Assembly: GCA_004525885.1 (NCBI GenBank)
Contig: SPBV01000112.1
Coordinates: 1-5,990, forward strand
Direction of reading: 5' to 3'
Length of the DNA stretch: 5,990 nucleotides
From: Nitrosomonadales bacterium
GTDB taxonomy: Bacteria; Pseudomonadota; Gammaproteobacteria; Burkholderiales; Nitrosomonadaceae
How positions within the stretch are numbered: the stretch's first letter is position 1; each line of letters starts with the position of its first letter. Positions 5,387-5,990 of the stretch are shown piece after piece. The notes under the pieces are model-generated. The model was not told the DNA's origin. It worked only from the letters and a program-made list of their open reading frames with translations, and ran no database searches. The translations under genes were made by a program, and so were the position numbers.

Positions 5387-5990
5387 ATGACCCCATTTAA
5401 ACTGTCCGCTATCCTTTGTTTTATACTTAATATACTAATACTGCCTGTTTCTTCACAGAACCTCCCAGATTCAGTCAGGCAAGCACTTAACCAATCCGGA
5501 ATTCCCGAATCTGCAACTGGTATTTATGTCCACGAAATCGGTACAACCCAGCCAGTTATTGCCTTCAACTCTGACAAACCAATGAACCCTGCTTCAGTGA
5601 TGAAACTTGTTACTACCTTTGCAGGGCTTGAGTTATTAGGACCGGCCTATACCTGGGAAACAAAAATATATGCCAATGGTGTTTTGAAAGAAGACAAACT
5701 ACAAGGTGATCTCATAATCAAAGGTTACGGAGACCCTAGACTGAATCTGGAAAATTTCTGGTTGCTCACTCGTCGTCTTCGCCAAACAGGATTACGTGAA
5801 ATTACCGGGGACCTTGTCCTTGATAGCAGTTACTTCGATGTGCCTATCAAAGATCCCGCAGTTTTTGATAATAAGCCCTATCGGGCTTACAATATTGCTC
5901 CTGAAGCTCTTTTAGTGAACTACCGAACAACGGAATTACGCATAACCCCCCAACTAGAAAGTAAAAATATTCGTATCATCATAAACCCAC
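5387..5990 (+). CDS. dacB: D-alanyl-D-alanine carboxypeptidase/endopeptidase, PBP4 type (3' end cut by window edge)
   Basis: Low-molecular-weight class C penicillin-binding protein (peptidase S13 family), acting in the periplasm to remove terminal D-Ala from stem peptides and to cut peptide cross-links. 201 codons are visible; the rest lies beyond the right edge. Seen directly: a signal peptide with Lys5, a hydrophobic core from about 7 to 20 and a likely cleavage site near VSS-Q (23/24); the catalytic SxxK motif in PASVMKL with S70 as nucleophile and K73; then GDLIIKGYGDP (107-117) and YNIAPEALLVNY (168-179), both typical of PBP4. The family's SxN and KTG motifs should follow outside the window. 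The ATG at 5387 is chosen because it starts the signal peptide directly; there is no good Shine-Dalgarno. The gene lies 56 bases after bioA on the same strand and may be co-transcribed with it, though their roles are unrelated. Confidence 0.93.
   Translation, partial: MTPFKLSAILCFILNILILPVSSQNLPDSVRQALNQSGIPESATGIYVHEIGTTQPVIAFNSDKPMNPASVMKLVTTFAGLELLGPAYTWETKIYANGVLKEDKLQGDLIIKGYGDPRLNLENFWLLTRRLRQTGLREITGDLVLDSSYFDVPIKDPAVFDNKPYRAYNIAPEALLVNYRTTELRITPQLESKNIRIIINP

Noticed and set aside
1..5990. A new defence, mobile or secretion system
   Set aside because: Every gene belongs to a recognisable housekeeping family, and no inverted-repeat ends, integrase, toxin-antitoxin pair or reverse transcriptase is visible.

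Overview
The window looks like chromosomal DNA from a Gram-negative proteobacterium, most likely a betaproteobacterium. The clues are a hopanoid-pathway HpnD, a groESL operon with both a sigma32-type heat-shock promoter and a perfect CIRCE operator, a BioA with the N-terminal WHPC-x-QMK form that I associate from memory with betaproteobacteria, and a periplasmic PBP4-type DacB. Base composition is moderately AT-rich by eye. A Nitrosomonas-like ammonia oxidiser is one possibility, but the sequence alone does not prove it.

Layout. The left two thirds is read on the minus strand. Going leftwards from about 4016 these are: heat-shock promoter and CIRCE (3962-4016), groES (3867-3577), groEL (3518-1863), a strong hairpin terminator (1797-1830), hpnD (1648-803) and an SDR-family oxidoreductase (719 to beyond the left edge). 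The right third is on the plus strand: bioA (4020-5330), then dacB (5387 to beyond the right edge). Two genes are cut by the window edges. No gap between genes exceeds about 215 bases. I see no mobile element, CRISPR array, tRNA, rRNA or broken gene.

How the genes relate. groES and groEL form one chaperonin operon with a shared regulatory head. hpnD makes presqualene diphosphate, the step before squalene and hopanoids. The SDR follows it without a visible terminator and may be co-transcribed. bioA makes the diamino intermediate of biotin and dacB trims or cross-links peptidoglycan; they have no obvious functional tie and probably share transcription by proximity.

The most interesting part is the control region between groES and bioA. 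The sigma32 -35 box ends three bases before the bioA start codon, the likely bioA Shine-Dalgarno lies inside the sigma32 promoter spacer, and the CIRCE operator covers the place where a bioA promoter would be expected. A second notable point is the SDR, where the usual catalytic Tyr and Ser positions appear to be Phe and Asp. I found no evidence of a wholly undescribed multi-gene system; this is mainly an ordinary housekeeping region.
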